A stretch of 64,000 bases of DNA. Source: Streptomyces sp. TRM68416 (GTDB taxonomy: Bacteria; Actinomycetota; Actinomycetes; Streptomycetales; Streptomycetaceae). A program made the translations under genes and the position numbers. How positions within the stretch are numbered: position 1 is the first letter of the stretch; every line of letters starts with the position of its first letter. Of this stretch, positions 50,030 through 58,867 are shown in pieces. The notes under the pieces are model-generated. The model made no database searches and was not told the DNA's origin. It saw only the letters and a list, made by a program, of their open reading frames with translations. Where the stretch lies: assembly GCF_014596915.1 (NCBI RefSeq), contig NZ_JACVWU010000019.1:141603-205602 (forward strand), in the 5' to 3' direction.

Positions 50030-51120
50030 AGATCGACCTGACCGACACCACGGCAAGCAAGATCAACAAGGCCCTTGTGCAGGGCCGCCGGGCCATCGGC
50101 ACCCCGGCCGTCGGCATGGTGCTCACGCTGGTCATCGTCACGGACGAGGAGAACGCGTACGACGCGCTCAAGGCCGCGAGCGACGCCTCGCACGAGCACC
50201 CCTCGCGCACGCTCGTGGTCATCAAGCGGGTCTCGCGCTCGCCCCGCGACCGCACCACGTCCCGCCTGGACGCCGAGGTGCGGGTGGGCGCGGACGCGGG
50301 CACCGGCGAGACCATCGTGCTGCGCCTGTACGGCGAGGTCGTCGACCACGCCCAGTCGGTCGTCCTGCCGCTGCTGCTGCCGGACGCACCGGTGGTGGTC
50401 TGGTGGCCGGTGAACGCGCCGCTGGATCCGGCGAACGACCCGCTGGGCGCCCTCGCGCAGCGCCGGGTCACCGACACCTACGCCTCCGAGCAGCCGGTCC
50501 AGGACCTCGGTGCCCGGGCCGGCACCTACACCCCCGGTGACACGGACCTGTCGTGGACCCGCATCACGCCCTGGCGCTCGATGCTGGCCGCGGCCCTGGA
50601 CCAGGTGGTGTGCGAGGTCAAGGGCGTCGAGGTGGAGGGCGAGGAGTTCAACCCGAGCTGCGAGCTGCTGGCGATGTGGCTCGCGGACCGGCTGGACGTG
50701 CCGGTGCGGCGCTCGCTGTCCTCCGGCCCGGGTCTCACGGCCGTCCGGATGGCGACGGACTGCGGCCCGATAGTCCTGGACCGCGCCGACGGCTCGCTGG
50801 CCACGCTCTCCATCCAGGGCCAGCCCGACCGGGCGGTGGCGCTCAAGCGCCGCGAGACGGCCGAGCTGATCGCGGAGGAGCTGCGGCGGCTGGACCCGGA
50901 CGACACGTACGCGTCGGCGCTGCGGTTCGGGGTGGAGCGGCTGAACGCGGCTTCCGAGCCGGCGGACGAGAAGTCGGCCGAGGGGCCGTCCGAGGAGCCG
51001 TCCGAGGAGCCGGTCGCCGTCGAGGCGCCGGTCGAGACGGCCGCGAAGGCGCCCGCCAAGAAGGCGGCGAAGAAGGCTCCGACGAAGCAGACACCGGCGA
51101 AGAAGGCGGCGGCGAAGTGA
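50026..51120 (+). CDS. opcA: OpcA, glucose-6-phosphate dehydrogenase assembly protein
   Basis: 364 residues. OpcA folds (about 1-310) with RTLVVIKRVS, VVVWWPVNAPLDPANDPLGALAQRRVTDTY, DLSWTRITPWR; it activates/assembles Zwf in actinobacteria and cyanobacteria. The last about 40 residues form a Lys/Ala/Pro tail (AAKAPAKKAAKKAPTK) after a Glu/Pro stretch, an extension resembling histone H1-type tails. ATGA overlap with zwf and GTGA overlap with pgl. Confidence 0.93.
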   Translation: MKIDLTDTTASKINKALVQGRRAIGTPAVGMVLTLVIVTDEENAYDALKAASDASHEHPSRTLVVIKRVSRSPRDRTTSRLDAEVRVGADAGTGETIVLRLYGEVVDHAQSVVLPLLLPDAPVVVWWPVNAPLDPANDPLGALAQRRVTDTYASEQPVQDLGARAGTYTPGDTDLSWTRITPWRSMLAAALDQVVCEVKGVEVEGEEFNPSCELLAMWLADRLDVPVRRSLSSGPGLTAVRMATDCGPIVLDRADGSLATLSIQGQPDRAVALKRRETAELIAEELRRLDPDDTYASALRFGVERLNAASEPADEKSAEGPSEEPSEEPVAVEAPVETAAKAPAKKAAKKAPTKQTPAKKAAAK

Positions 51121-51899
51121 GCACTCCGCAGCTGGTCGTGCACCGCGACAAGGAGCTGATGGCGCAGGCCGCGGCGGCCCGGCTGATCACGAAGATCGTG
51201 GACGCCCAGGCCTCCCGGGGCCAGGCGTCCGTGGTCCTCACGGGCGGCCGCAACGGCAACGGCCTGCTGGCCGCGCTGGCGGCGGCCCCCGCCCGGGACG
51301 CCGTCGACTGGAGCCGCCTCGATCTCTGGTGGGGCGACGAACGCTTCCTCCCCGAGGGCGACCCGGACCGCAATGTCACGCAGGCCCGCGAGGCCCTGCT
51401 GGACGCGGTGCCGCTGGACCCGAAGCGCGTGCACGCCATGCCCGCGTCGGACGGTCCCCACGGCGCGGACGTGGACGCGGCGGCGGCCGCGTACGCCGAG
51501 GAGCTGGCCCGGGCGGCGGGCCCGGAGAACCACGGGGCGGTGCCGACCTTCGACGTCCTGATGCTGGGCGTGGGCCCGGACACGCACGTGGCGTCCCTGT
51601 TCCCCGAACTCCCGGCGGTCCGTGAGACCGACCGTACGGTGGTCGGCGTGCACGGCGCCCCGAAGCCCCCGCCCACCCGGGTCACCCTGACGCTCCCCGC
51701 CATTCGGGCCGCCCGCGAGGTCTGGCTCCTCGCGGCCGGCGAGGACAAGGCCCGGGCCGCGGCGATCGCCCTCTCGGGCGCGGGCGAGATCCAGGCCCCG
51801 GCGGCAGGCGCCCACGGCCGCCAGCGCACCCTGTGGCTGTTGGACGCGGCAGCGGCCTCCCAACTCCCGAGGTCGCTGTACCCCCCGGCGTCCCCGTAA
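51117..51899 (+). CDS. pgl: 6-phosphogluconolactonase
   Basis: 260 residues, GTG start overlapping the opcA stop. SVVLTGGRNGNGLLAAL (about 40-56), LDLWWGDERFLPEGDPDRN (about 68-86), VLMLGVGPDTHVASLFP (about 145-161) are the lactonase signatures. Hydrolyses 6-phosphogluconolactone, completing the oxidative branch encoded here together with zwf. Confidence 0.95.
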   Translation: MSTPQLVVHRDKELMAQAAAARLITKIVDAQASRGQASVVLTGGRNGNGLLAALAAAPARDAVDWSRLDLWWGDERFLPEGDPDRNVTQAREALLDAVPLDPKRVHAMPASDGPHGADVDAAAAAYAEELARAAGPENHGAVPTFDVLMLGVGPDTHVASLFPELPAVRETDRTVVGVHGAPKPPPTRVTLTLPAIRAAREVWLLAAGEDKARAAAIALSGAGEIQAPAAGAHGRQRTLWLLDAAAASQLPRSLYPPASP

Positions 51900-52095
51900 C
51901 CACCCCTGGGGGCTCCGCCCCCAGACCCCCGGGCCTTTGCCCACCCAACCACCCGTTTCCAGTGGGCTGAAGGGTGAACCTCTCAACCCACCGAGTCGGG
52001 TGGTGGGTGGGCAAAGGCCGGCGGGGTCGAAGGGGCGGCAGCCCCTGGGGACGGGAAGGGTAGGGGCGGCGGGGGCGAGAAGAGCCGACCCGCAC
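51900..52095. repeat. repeat family A tail plus 23-bp inverted arms
   Basis: After pgl: CTGGGGGCTCCGCCCCCAG hairpin (about 51906-51924), then arms GGCCTTTGCCCACCCA... (51932-51955) and their complement (51997-52019, one-base difference). From 52019 the tail GGCGGGGTCGAAGGGGCGG ... TAGGGGCGGCGGGGGCGAGA matches copy 2 of family A. Lies between convergent genes and likely terminates both. Confidence 0.75.
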
Positions 52096-52113
52096 CCCAC
52101 ACCCCCGTACCCC

Positions 52114-52971
52114 CTACTTCACGGACCCCGCCATAACCCCCTGCACAAAGTGCCGCTGGAAGGCGAAGAACACCGCCACCGGCACCACCAGCGACAAGAA
52201 CGCCCCCGGCGCCAGCACATCGATATTGCTGCCGAACTGCCGGATCTGCGACTGGAGTTCCACCGTCAGCGGCTGCGAGGAACTGTCCGCGAAGAGCAGC
52301 GCGACCAGCATGTCGTTCCACACCCACAGGAACTGGAAGATCGCGAGGGACGCAATAGCCGGCCGCCCCACGGGCAGCACGAGCCGCACGAAGATCCGCC
52401 ACTCCCCGCCCCCGTCCATCCGCGCGGCCTCCAGCATCTCCTTGGGCATCTCGGCGAAGTAGTTCCGCAACAGGAACACCGCGAACGGCAGCCCGTAGGC
52501 GACATGGAACAGCACCACCCCCGGAATCGTCCCGAACAGCCCCAGCTGACCGAAGAGTTTGGCGACCGGCAGCAGTCCCACCTGCACCGGGACCACCAAC
52601 AACGCCACCACCACCAGGAAGATGGCCTCACGCCCGGGAAAGTCCAGCCACGCGAACGCGTATCCGGCGAGCGCCGCGAGCACGACGACCAGCACGGTCG
52701 TAGGCACGGAGATCAGCACGGTGTTCCAGAACGCCCGAGTGATCCCCGCGTTCTCCAACAACGCCGAGTAGTTGTCCAGGGAAAGCTGCCCGGGACTGGT
52801 GAACACCGTCCACCACCCACCCCGCGCATTGTCGGAGGCCGACCGCATGGACGACAGCAACAGCCCGGCCAACGGCGTCACCCACACCAGCCCGACCACC
52901 ACCAGCACGGCCTGCACCGCGCCCTTGCCGAGACCACGTCGCACGGCGTTCGCGGCGTTCACGGCGTTCAT
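52114..52971 (-). CDS. ABC importer permease (MalG type), alpha-glucoside system
   Basis: 285 residues, six membrane segments. EAA loop EAARMDGGGEWRIFVRLVLP (about 184-203) followed by GRPAIASLAIFQFLWVWNDML. The start overlaps the MalF-like gene stop by 4 bp. Last gene of an operon with permease, binding protein and GH13 alpha-glucosidase; no ATPase, so MsiK-like sharing is expected. Confidence 0.92.
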   Translation of the reverse strand: MNAVNAANAVRRGLGKGAVQAVLVVVGLVWVTPLAGLLLSSMRSASDNARGGWWTVFTSPGQLSLDNYSALLENAGITRAFWNTVLISVPTTVLVVVLAALAGYAFAWLDFPGREAIFLVVVALLVVPVQVGLLPVAKLFGQLGLFGTIPGVVLFHVAYGLPFAVFLLRNYFAEMPKEMLEAARMDGGGEWRIFVRLVLPVGRPAIASLAIFQFLWVWNDMLVALLFADSSSQPLTVELQSQIRQFGSNIDVLAPGAFLSLVVPVAVFFAFQRHFVQGVMAGSVK

Positions 52972-54332
52972 CGCTGACTCCTTCGGAAACGGCGGAGGTT
53001 GAAGACCATCGCGGGCACCACGAGCAGCAGCAGAAGCACCCCGAGTGCGCTACCGAGCCCCTGGTTGTTGCCGCCGCCGAACGACACCAGCCACATCTGC
53101 GTCGCCAGCACGGTGGCGTCCTCCTGCACCGGCCCGGGCGCGATGATGTAGACGAGGTCGAAGACCTTCATCACATTGATCACGAGCGTCACGAAGACCA
53201 CCGTCAGCACGGGCCCGAGCAGCGGCACCGTGATCCGCCGGAAGATCTGCCACTCGTTCGCCCCGTCCATCCGCGCCGCCTCCAGCGCGTCGCGCGGCAG
53301 CGTCGCGAGCCCGGCGCCGATCAGCACCATCGCGAACCCGGTCCAGATCCACAGGTACGCGCCGATGATGGCCGGCGTGACGAGGGCAGGACCGAGCCAG
53401 GAGATGCCCTCGTAGGGGGCGGCGAAGTTCGACCCGGGCAGCCGCACGTCGTAGGCCCCGTCGGCCAACTCGGGGAAGCGGAAGGAGCCGTCGGAGGCGG
53501 TGGTCGTCGTGGCGACCGTCCGCCCGTCGCGCACCGCTTCCACCGTGACGCCGGGCAGCCCGCTCTCCTGCCGGTCGACCCGTCCCTGCTCCCCTCCCCC
53601 GCCGGGGGTGAAGTCCAGGTAGACGACCCCGCGCAGTTCGCCGGGGGCGGCCTGCCGGGCGGCGGCCGCGTACGCGGGTTCGGCGTCGGCGGGCAGCGCC
53701 TTGGGCGCCACGCCGACCAGGCCGAGGGCCACCGTGTCGCCCGGCGAGACACTCGCGCTCGTCCGGTACGCGCCGTCCTCGCCCCCGGTCAGCCCCTGGC
53801 CGTCCCGGGCCCGGGCGTTGGGGTAGGCCGAGGTGCCCTTGAAGGCGTCGTGCACGGAGACGACGGCGGCGTTGAGGACGCCCTTGTCGGGGTCCTCGTC
53901 GTAGGCGAGCCGGAAGATGATGCCGGCGGCGAGGAAGGAGACCGCCATCGGCATGAACAGCAGCAGCTTGAAGGCGGTGGCCCAGCGGATCTTCTCCACC
54001 AGCACGGCCAGGATCAGCCCCAGGCCGGTGAGCAGGGCGGGTGCCACCACCACCCAGATCGCGGTGTTGCGCACGGCCTTGAGGGTGGCCGGGTCACGGA
54101 ACATCTCGGAGTAGTTCTCGCCGCCCACGAACCGGGTGCCGGAGGCGTCGAAGAAGCTCCGGCCGACCGAGAACAGCACGGGGTAGACGACGAGCGCGCC
54201 CAGCAGGAGCAGCGCGGGGAGGACGAAGAGCAGGGCGACGATCCGTCCGCGCCGCCGCATGCGCCGGGCCCGCGCGGGGGGTGTGAGGCGCGGCGGTGGG
54301 GGGCTCGTCTCCTTCACCAGGGTCGCGGTCAT
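52968..54332 (-). CDS. ABC importer permease (MalF type) with extracytoplasmic Cna-B-like insert
   Basis: 454 residues instead of about 300. TM1 about 31-55, then normal permease segments to about 145. An insertion of about 160 residues (150-312) follows, and the remaining helices and EAA loop EAARMDGANEWQIFRRITVP (about 351-370) continue normally. The insert ends in a beta-sandwich of SpaA/Cna-B pattern (GVVYLDFTPGG, PGVTVEAVRDGRTVATTTTASDGSFRFPELADGAYDVRLPG). It lies in a periplasm-side loop and may contact the binding protein or wall. Confidence 0.88.
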   Translation of the reverse strand: MTATLVKETSPPPPRLTPPARARRMRRRGRIVALLFVLPALLLLGALVVYPVLFSVGRSFFDASGTRFVGGENYSEMFRDPATLKAVRNTAIWVVVAPALLTGLGLILAVLVEKIRWATAFKLLLFMPMAVSFLAAGIIFRLAYDEDPDKGVLNAAVVSVHDAFKGTSAYPNARARDGQGLTGGEDGAYRTSASVSPGDTVALGLVGVAPKALPADAEPAYAAAARQAAPGELRGVVYLDFTPGGGGEQGRVDRQESGLPGVTVEAVRDGRTVATTTTASDGSFRFPELADGAYDVRLPGSNFAAPYEGISWLGPALVTPAIIGAYLWIWTGFAMVLIGAGLATLPRDALEAARMDGANEWQIFRRITVPLLGPVLTVVFVTLVINVMKVFDLVYIIAPGPVQEDATVLATQMWLVSFGGGNNQGLGSALGVLLLLLVVPAMVFNLRRFRRSQR

Positions 54333-54338
54333 GGCGCG

Positions 54339-55664
54339 TCAGCCCCGGTAGGCCTTGGCCGCGGCGGCTTCGAGTCGCGCCGCGGTCGCCTTGGGGTCGG
54401 AGGGGTCGCGCAGGAAGTCCTGGAGGATCTTCCACTCGCCGGCGCCCTTGGTGCCGCCGAAGGAGGCGGGCGCCTGGTCGGACATGTCAAAGCGGACCGT
54501 GTCCCCGGCGGCGATCAGGGACTTGGCGGTGGACCGGGTGACGCCGTCGCTGTAGGCGGAGAAGTCGAGCTTCTTGTTCGGGGACAGGAAGCCGCCCGCG
54601 TCGGCCCACACGGCGGCGGCCTCGGGTGTCGCGAGGTATTCCACGAGCGCCTGGGCGGCCTTCTGGTTCTTGCCGTCCTTCAGTACGACGGCGGCGTCAC
54701 CGCCGCTGACGACGGGCTCCTCGCCCCCGTCGACCGCCGGGAACGGGAAGAAGTTGGCGTCGTAGCCGATCGACCTGTCGAACTGGTCCTTGGCGACGCC
54801 GGCCACGAAGTCCCCCTCGTAGACCAGGGCGGCCTTCGGCTCCGGTCCGAAGACCTTCTCCACCGAGCCGGGGAAGTCGGTGTTCAGGGCGCCGTCCCGG
54901 CCGCCGGCTATGAGCTGCTCGTCCTTGAAGAACGTGCCGAGGGTGGTGAGTGCCTCGACGACACTGGCGTCGGTCCACTTCAGTTCGTGGGCGGCGAGGG
55001 CGTCGTACTTCTCGGGTCCGGCCTGGGAGAGGTAGATGTTCTCGAACCAGTCGGTGAGGGTCCAGCCGTCCTGCCCGGCGACGGCGAACGCGCCGATTCC
55101 GGAGTCGGAGACGGTCCGGCCGGCCTTCAGCATCGCGTCGAAGGTGCGGGGCGGCTCCACGCCGGCCTGGTCGAGGGCGTCGGGGCTGTACCAGACGGTC
55201 GACTTGTGGGCGGCCTTGAAGTAGAGGCCGTAGAACGTGCCGTCGACGCTGCCGTAGTTCTTCCAGACCTCGGCGTAGTTGGCGTCGACGGAGTCCTCGG
55301 TGGTCTTGGACAGCGGCTTGAGCCAGCCCTGTTCGGCGAACTGCTGCAGGACGCCGACCTGCGGGACCATGACGACGTCGGGGGCGTTGCCGCCCTCGAT
55401 CTTGCTGCCGACGACGGTGGAGACGTTGTCTCCGGTGGACACGAACTGCGTCTTGGCGCCGGTCTTCTCGGCGAAGGCGTCCAGCACCTTCTGGAAGTTC
55501 TTCTGCTCGCTGCCGGACCAGACACCGGCCACGGTGACCGTCTGGCCGCTGAGTGACTGGTCGCCGCCGCCGGCCGTGACGGGCCCGCCGCCGCAGGCGG
55601 TCGCGCCGAGCGCCAGGGCGAGGGCGGTGCATCCGGCGAGCAGGGTGGTACGTCGTCGCATCAT
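54339..55664 (-). CDS. ABC importer substrate-binding lipoprotein (alpha-glucoside type)
   Basis: 441 residues. Lipobox GATAC with Cys24 as lipid anchor, GGGPVTAGGG linker, then family 1 solute-binding fold (VAGVWSGSEQKNFQKVLDAFAEKTGAKTQFV, VVMVPQVGVLQQFAEQGWLKPL, YGLYFKAAHKSTVWYSPD, AALVYEGDFVAGVAKDQF). 6 bp upstream of the MalF gene and 39 bp after the GH13 gene. Captures alpha-glucosides for the import system. Confidence 0.92.
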   Translation of the reverse strand: MMRRRTTLLAGCTALALALGATACGGGPVTAGGGDQSLSGQTVTVAGVWSGSEQKNFQKVLDAFAEKTGAKTQFVSTGDNVSTVVGSKIEGGNAPDVVMVPQVGVLQQFAEQGWLKPLSKTTEDSVDANYAEVWKNYGSVDGTFYGLYFKAAHKSTVWYSPDALDQAGVEPPRTFDAMLKAGRTVSDSGIGAFAVAGQDGWTLTDWFENIYLSQAGPEKYDALAAHELKWTDASVVEALTTLGTFFKDEQLIAGGRDGALNTDFPGSVEKVFGPEPKAALVYEGDFVAGVAKDQFDRSIGYDANFFPFPAVDGGEEPVVSGGDAAVVLKDGKNQKAAQALVEYLATPEAAAVWADAGGFLSPNKKLDFSAYSDGVTRSTAKSLIAAGDTVRFDMSDQAPASFGGTKGAGEWKILQDFLRDPSDPKATAARLEAAAAKAYRG

Positions 55665-55703
55665 CGTTGATGTCCCTTCGGGGGGTGGGGAGTTGACGGA
55701 GGT

Positions 55704-57314
55704 TCAGAGGTCGTTGATCCACCAGGCGGCCGTGGAGCCGGGCAGGACGCCTGCCGGGCAGGGGCCGCTGGACAGCAGGGGGGTGCCGGAGACCGGCGCG
55801 GGAGCGGGTGCCGTACCGAAGTTGACGGCGCAGACGACGCCGTCGCCGCGGGTGAAGGCGAGGACGGCGGGCGCGCTGTCCAGCCAGCGCAGTTCACCCT
55901 CGCCCAACTGGGGCAGCGAGGAGCGCAGTTGGAGGCCGTCGCGGTACAGGTGCCAGAAGGAGCGGGTGTCGGCGAGGGCGCGGTCGGTGGCGTACTCGGC
56001 GAAGTACTCGGGCTGCGGCAGCCAGGGCTTGGCGCTTTCCGCACCGGAGGTGAAGCCGAACGGCGAGGCCTGTCCCGACCAGGGCAGCGGCACCCGGCAG
56101 CCGTCGCGGATCCGGGCCCGGCTGCCGGTGCGGCGGAAGATCGGGTCGGTGAGCACGTCGTCGGGCAGATCGACGACCTCGGGCAGCCCCAGCTCCTCGC
56201 CCTGGTAGATGTACGCGGCTCCGGGCAGCGCCAACATCAGCAGCGCGGCGGCGCGGGCGCGGGCGGGGCCGAGGCCGCTGCCCTCGGGGGTGGGTTCGCC
56301 GTAGCGGGTGACGGTGCGGACCTGGTCGTGGTTGTTGAGGACCCAGGTCACCGTGGAGCCCGTGCCAGCGATGTCCTGCATGGCCTCGGAGATGACCTTG
56401 CGGAAGGCGTCGGCGTCCCAGGGGGCGCCGAGCAGGTCGAAGAAGAAGGCCTGGTGGAGTTCGTCCGGGCGGACGTAGAGGGCGTGTTCGCGGGCAGTGG
56501 GCACGGAGACCTCGCCGACCAGGAGCCGCTCGTGGCCGTCGCGGGCGGTGTACTCCTCGCAGAGGGACCGCCAGCGGCGCCACACGTCGTGCACCTCGGG
56601 CTGGTTCCAGGCGAGCGGGTTGACGGAGTCGCGGGTGCGGGCGTCGGCCTCCGGGTCGTCGGAGTCGGGCAGCTCGGGGTGCTTGTAGAGGCCGGCGGCG
56701 ACGTCGATGCGGAAGCCGTCGACGCCCCGGTCGAGCCAGAAGCGGAGCACCTGGTCGAACTCGGCGCCGATCTCGGGGTTGCGCCAGTTCCAGTCGGGCT
56801 GCTCGGGCGCGAACATGTGCAGGTACCACTGGCCGTCGTCGACGCGGGTCCAGGCCGGGCCGCCGAACATGGAGTGCCAGTTGTTGGGCGGCTCGGCGCC
56901 GTCCGGGCCGCGGCCGTCGGCGAAGTGGAAGCGGGCGCGGGCCGCGCTGCCGGGCTCCGCGGCGAGGGCCTCGCGGAACCAGGGGTGCTCGCTGGAGCAG
57001 TGGTTGGGGACGATGTCCAGCAGCACTTTGACGCCGAGCCGCCGGGCGGCCGCGATCAGCAGGTCGAACTCGGCGAGGTCACCGAAGATCGGGTCGACGT
57101 CGCGGTAGTCGGCGACGTCGTAGCCGTGGTCGTGCTGCGGCGAGGGATAGAAGGGGCTCAGCCAGATCCCGTCGACCCCGAGCTTCTTCAGGTACGGCAG
57201 TCCGGCCCGGACCCCCGCGAGATCTCCGACGCCGTCTCCGGTGCTGTCCAGGAAGCTGCGGACGTACACCTGGTAGATCACTGCGTCACGCCACCAGTGG
57301 CACTTACTTGACAT
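55704..57314 (-). CDS. GH13 alpha-glucosidase
   Basis: 536 residues, cytoplasmic (no signal). GH13 conserved regions: DIVPNHCS (about 98), DGFRIDVAAGLYK with nucleophile Asp (about 199), LLVGEVSVPT with acid/base Glu (about 265) and VLNNHDQVRT (about 327). Like oligo-1,6-glucosidase/sucrose-isomaltose family members; hydrolyses the imported alpha-glucoside. Its start codon overlaps the operator at 57313-57330. Confidence 0.93.
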   Translation of the reverse strand: MSSKCHWWRDAVIYQVYVRSFLDSTGDGVGDLAGVRAGLPYLKKLGVDGIWLSPFYPSPQHDHGYDVADYRDVDPIFGDLAEFDLLIAAARRLGVKVLLDIVPNHCSSEHPWFREALAAEPGSAARARFHFADGRGPDGAEPPNNWHSMFGGPAWTRVDDGQWYLHMFAPEQPDWNWRNPEIGAEFDQVLRFWLDRGVDGFRIDVAAGLYKHPELPDSDDPEADARTRDSVNPLAWNQPEVHDVWRRWRSLCEEYTARDGHERLLVGEVSVPTAREHALYVRPDELHQAFFFDLLGAPWDADAFRKVISEAMQDIAGTGSTVTWVLNNHDQVRTVTRYGEPTPEGSGLGPARARAAALLMLALPGAAYIYQGEELGLPEVVDLPDDVLTDPIFRRTGSRARIRDGCRVPLPWSGQASPFGFTSGAESAKPWLPQPEYFAEYATDRALADTRSFWHLYRDGLQLRSSLPQLGEGELRWLDSAPAVLAFTRGDGVVCAVNFGTAPAPAPVSGTPLLSSGPCPAGVLPGSTAAWWINDL

Positions 57315-57330
57315 GTATGCATGTTAGGTA
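57313..57330 (-). promoter_or_regulatory. operator upstream of the GH13 operon
   Basis: Minus strand TACCTAACATGCATACAT, touching the ATG of the GH13 gene. Shares TACCTAACA with the operator of the neighbouring binding-protein gene (58780-58800) and with a third copy at about 57436-57444 (plus strand). Confidence 0.65.
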
Positions 57331-57458
57331 GCGGTGTCGCGAGGGTGTCAATGAGAAGAACGCACACTACTGCCGAGTCGGGCTCTAAATACGGATTTAT
57401 CAGGGCACTGAGAGGCCAGATGAGACGCCCGCGTTACCTAACAAGTAAGTAGGAGGGT

Positions 57459-58730
57459 CTAGCGGGCGGAGACGGCAGCCAGCTCGCGCGCCAGTCGCCG
57501 CACCGCCGACGCGGGCGTCTCCCGCCCGGTCAGCGCGTCGTGCACGACCGCCTGCACCACCAGGCTCACCTGGTCGTAGCGCGGGCTCTTGGGGCGCGGC
57601 GCGGCCGTGAGCACGCTCTCGCGCAGGGTCGGCAGGTACGGGAAGGCCCGCACCAGCCCGGGGTCCTCGTACAGCGCGGCCCGCACCGGCGGCAGCGCGC
57701 CGCGCGTGAGGACCTGGCGCTGCACCCGCTCACTGGCCAGGTACGCGATCAGGCGCGCGGCGGAGTCGGGGTGCCGGGCGTGCGCGCTGACGGCCAGGTT
57801 GGAGCCGCCGAGCACACTGGTGCCGGGCCCGTCCGGCCCCGGCAGCGGTACGGCGCCGATCTTCCCGGCGACCGGTGACCCCTCGGCGGAGGCCACGGCG
57901 TAGGCGTAGGGCCAGTTGCGCAGGAAGAGCAGGCGGCCGTCCTGGAAGGCCTGCTTGGACTCCTCCTCCTTGTACGTCAGCGCCCGCCGCGGGATCCACC
58001 CCTCGCGCACCCCGCGGGCCAGGAAGCCGATGCCCTCGCGTGCGGCGGCCGAGTCGACGGTGACGCGTTCGCCCTCGCCGCCGAGGATGGAGCCGCCCGC
58101 CGAGTAGACGGCCTCGGCCGCGTTGACGGTGAGCCCCTCGTAGGGCAGGAACTGGCCCGCGTAGCCGTCGAGCCCGTGCTTCGGGGCGACGGTCTTCGCC
58201 AGGTGCTCCAGCTCGGCCCAGGTGCGCGGCGGATCTGCGCCCTCCGCGGCGAGGACGTCCTTGCGGTAGAGGAGCAGGCCGGCGTTGGTCACGTACGGGA
58301 CCGCGTAGAGCCGTCCGTCGTAGGTGGCCGTGTCGACCACCGGGGGCAGGAAGGAGCCCAGCGGGAAGCGGTCGCGCGGCAGCGGCCTGATCCATCCCGC
58401 CGCCGCGAACTCCGAGGTCCAGCTGACGTCGATGTTGAGCACGTCGAACCGGCCGCGGCCGTCGCGCCGCAGGTCGGTGGCCATCTGGGCGCGGGTCTCG
58501 TCGGCGGAGTCCGGCAGCTCGACGAGGGTGACCCGTTCGCCGGGGTGGGTGCGGTTCCAGCCTTCCAGGAGGGGGCCGAGATAGCCGGTGAGGTCACCGG
58601 CGGTGGCGAGGGTGAGCGGTCCGCGGCCGTCGCCGTCCGCGTCCCCGGACCCCACTCCGGAGGCCGCGTACCCGGTCAGGACCACGAGCAAGGCGAGGAG
58701 GCCCCTACCGGCGGCGTGTATCCACCGCAT
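57459..58730 (-). CDS. sugar-binding protein of ABC type, without lipobox cysteine
   Basis: 423 residues, ATG 6 nt after GGGAGG. Family 1 solute-binding fold (GPLTLATAGDLTGYLGPLLEGWNRTHPGERVTLVELP, AVPYVTNAGLLLYRKD, NWPYAYAVASAEGS, GGSNLAVSAHARHPDSA). The hydrophobic N-terminus (GLLALLVVLTGYAASG) should be a lipoprotein signal but has no cysteine, so it may be secreted or anchored by the uncleaved segment. Orphan: no permease beside it on its strand other than the alpha-glucoside set, with which it shares an operator. Confidence 0.85.
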   Translation of the reverse strand: MRWIHAAGRGLLALLVVLTGYAASGVGSGDADGDGRGPLTLATAGDLTGYLGPLLEGWNRTHPGERVTLVELPDSADETRAQMATDLRRDGRGRFDVLNIDVSWTSEFAAAGWIRPLPRDRFPLGSFLPPVVDTATYDGRLYAVPYVTNAGLLLYRKDVLAAEGADPPRTWAELEHLAKTVAPKHGLDGYAGQFLPYEGLTVNAAEAVYSAGGSILGGEGERVTVDSAAAREGIGFLARGVREGWIPRRALTYKEEESKQAFQDGRLLFLRNWPYAYAVASAEGSPVAGKIGAVPLPGPDGPGTSVLGGSNLAVSAHARHPDSAARLIAYLASERVQRQVLTRGALPPVRAALYEDPGLVRAFPYLPTLRESVLTAAPRPKSPRYDQVSLVVQAVVHDALTGRETPASAVRRLARELAAVSAR

Positions 58731-58779
58731 AGGTTCCTCCCTGTACACCGGCACGGGCCTCGTCGCCCGGTCAGAGGCC

Positions 58780-58800
58780 ATGTATACCTGTTAGGTATGC
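58780..58800 (-). promoter_or_regulatory. operator ATACCT-AAC-AGGTAT upstream of the orphan binding-protein gene
   Basis: Perfect 6-bp arms around AAC, in the minus-strand sequence GCATACCTAACAGGTATACAT. The same TACCTAACA unit occurs at the GH13 start. The regulator is not in the window; a GntR- or LacI-type repressor is expected. Confidence 0.7.
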
Positions 58801-58867
58801 GCGATACTAGGGTCTGTCGCACATTACGCCAGCCGCACACGGCGAGGACCCGAGGAGGACAGCACGA

